Positions 63,894-64,000 of a DNA stretch of 64,000 nucleotides are shown piece by piece. The notes beneath the pieces are model-generated. The model searched no databases and was not told the origin of the DNA. It saw only the letters and a list, made by a program, of their open reading frames with translations. Positions within the stretch are counted from its first letter, which is position 1; every line of letters begins with the position of its first letter. This DNA is from Mastigocoleus sp. MO_188.B34. GTDB lineage: Bacteria; Cyanobacteriota; Cyanobacteriia; Cyanobacteriales; Nostocaceae. The position numbers were made by a program, and so were the translations under genes. The stretch spans positions 32,300 through 96,299 of the forward strand of contig NZ_JASJDK010000011.1 of the NCBI RefSeq assembly GCF_030065675.1, in the 5' to 3' direction.

Positions 63894-64000
63894 TATAGCG
63901 GTTTTCATTTGAATCAAATACATTTTCTAATTCCCAAATGTAGAGACGTAAAATTTTACGTCTCTACGAGGTGTACTACACTCAACCGAAAACCGCTATA
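63894..64000. mobile_element. MITE copy 2 (107 bp, reaches window end)
   Basis: It has the same 13-bp terminal repeats as copy 1 (TATAGCGGTTTTC at 63894-63906 and its complement at 63988-64000). The centre is a perfect 28-bp palindrome with arms GTAGAGACGTAAAA and TTTTACGTCTCTAC. The right flank is outside the window, so the target duplication cannot be checked. It lies at the 5' edge of the truncated secreted-protein gene. Confidence 0.88.

Overview
The window is chromosomal DNA of a cyanobacterium, most likely a filamentous, heterocyst-forming type (Nostoc/Calothrix/Rivularia grade). The evidence is more than twenty copies of the HIP1 octamer GCGATCGC, AT-rich spacers with heptamer tandem repeats, and a gene set typical of the group: a Gap2-type GAPDH, a CYP38-like thylakoid cyclophilin, an IctB-family membrane protein, cyanoexosortase B, a COP23 protein, a Mo-nitrogenase C-terminal-domain protein and PsbP-tailed protein kinases. 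No rRNA, tRNA, CRISPR array, transposase or phage gene was seen. The genus cannot be fixed from the sequence alone.

Layout. 1-17.5 kb: a truncated PAS histidine kinase, an acyl-CoA synthetase/GNAT fusion, an unrecognised 540-residue protein that may be a permuted papain-like enzyme, a small lipoprotein, an FMN 2-hydroxyacid oxidase, a phosphate-binding-like protein, a PspA/IM30 protein, a very large CPBP membrane protease, a Mo-nitro_C protein, a cupin gene broken by an in-frame stop, a creatininase-family amidase and a TetR regulator with a strong operator-like palindrome. 17.8-30.3 kb: a GH57/DUF3536 protein, a Ca2+/H+ antiporter, an AtzG/AtzE-like amidase pair, a first MITE copy, a Ser/Thr kinase, a DUF488 gene with an unknown partner, a SnoaL-like protein and a HEAT protein with a long acidic tail. 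30.8-42.5 kb: a UvrD-type helicase carrying an embedded DnaQ exonuclease, a LuxR-type response regulator, then low-molecular-weight phosphatase, YbaB, MurB and MurC on the minus strand, gap2, and thiL.

42.9-55.1 kb is surface biology. A minus-strand block runs DegT aminotransferase, cyanoexosortase B, its partner protein, Wza-like export protein and Wzc-like copolymerase/ATPase. It is followed by a plus-strand GAF protein whose histidine-kinase part has lost the phospho-accepting histidine, and by an IctB/O-antigen-ligase-type membrane protein. 55.4-59.8 kb holds a kinase with a PsbP-like tail facing two adjacent secreted trypsin-like proteases (one with a DUF2808 tail) and a COP23 protein. 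60-64 kb holds smpB, a MEKHLA protein, an SDR, a Uma2 nuclease, a gene remnant, a 55-residue membrane protein and a secreted-protein gene cut by a second MITE copy at the window edge.

Repeats are a main theme. Two copies of a MITE with 13-bp perfect terminal repeats (TATAGCGGTTTTC) share an internal GTAGAGACG palindrome that also occurs as free hairpins at several other sites. One copy carries an extra CCTTACGG hairpin module in the palindrome loop. The second copy appears to have cut a gene within its signal-peptide region.
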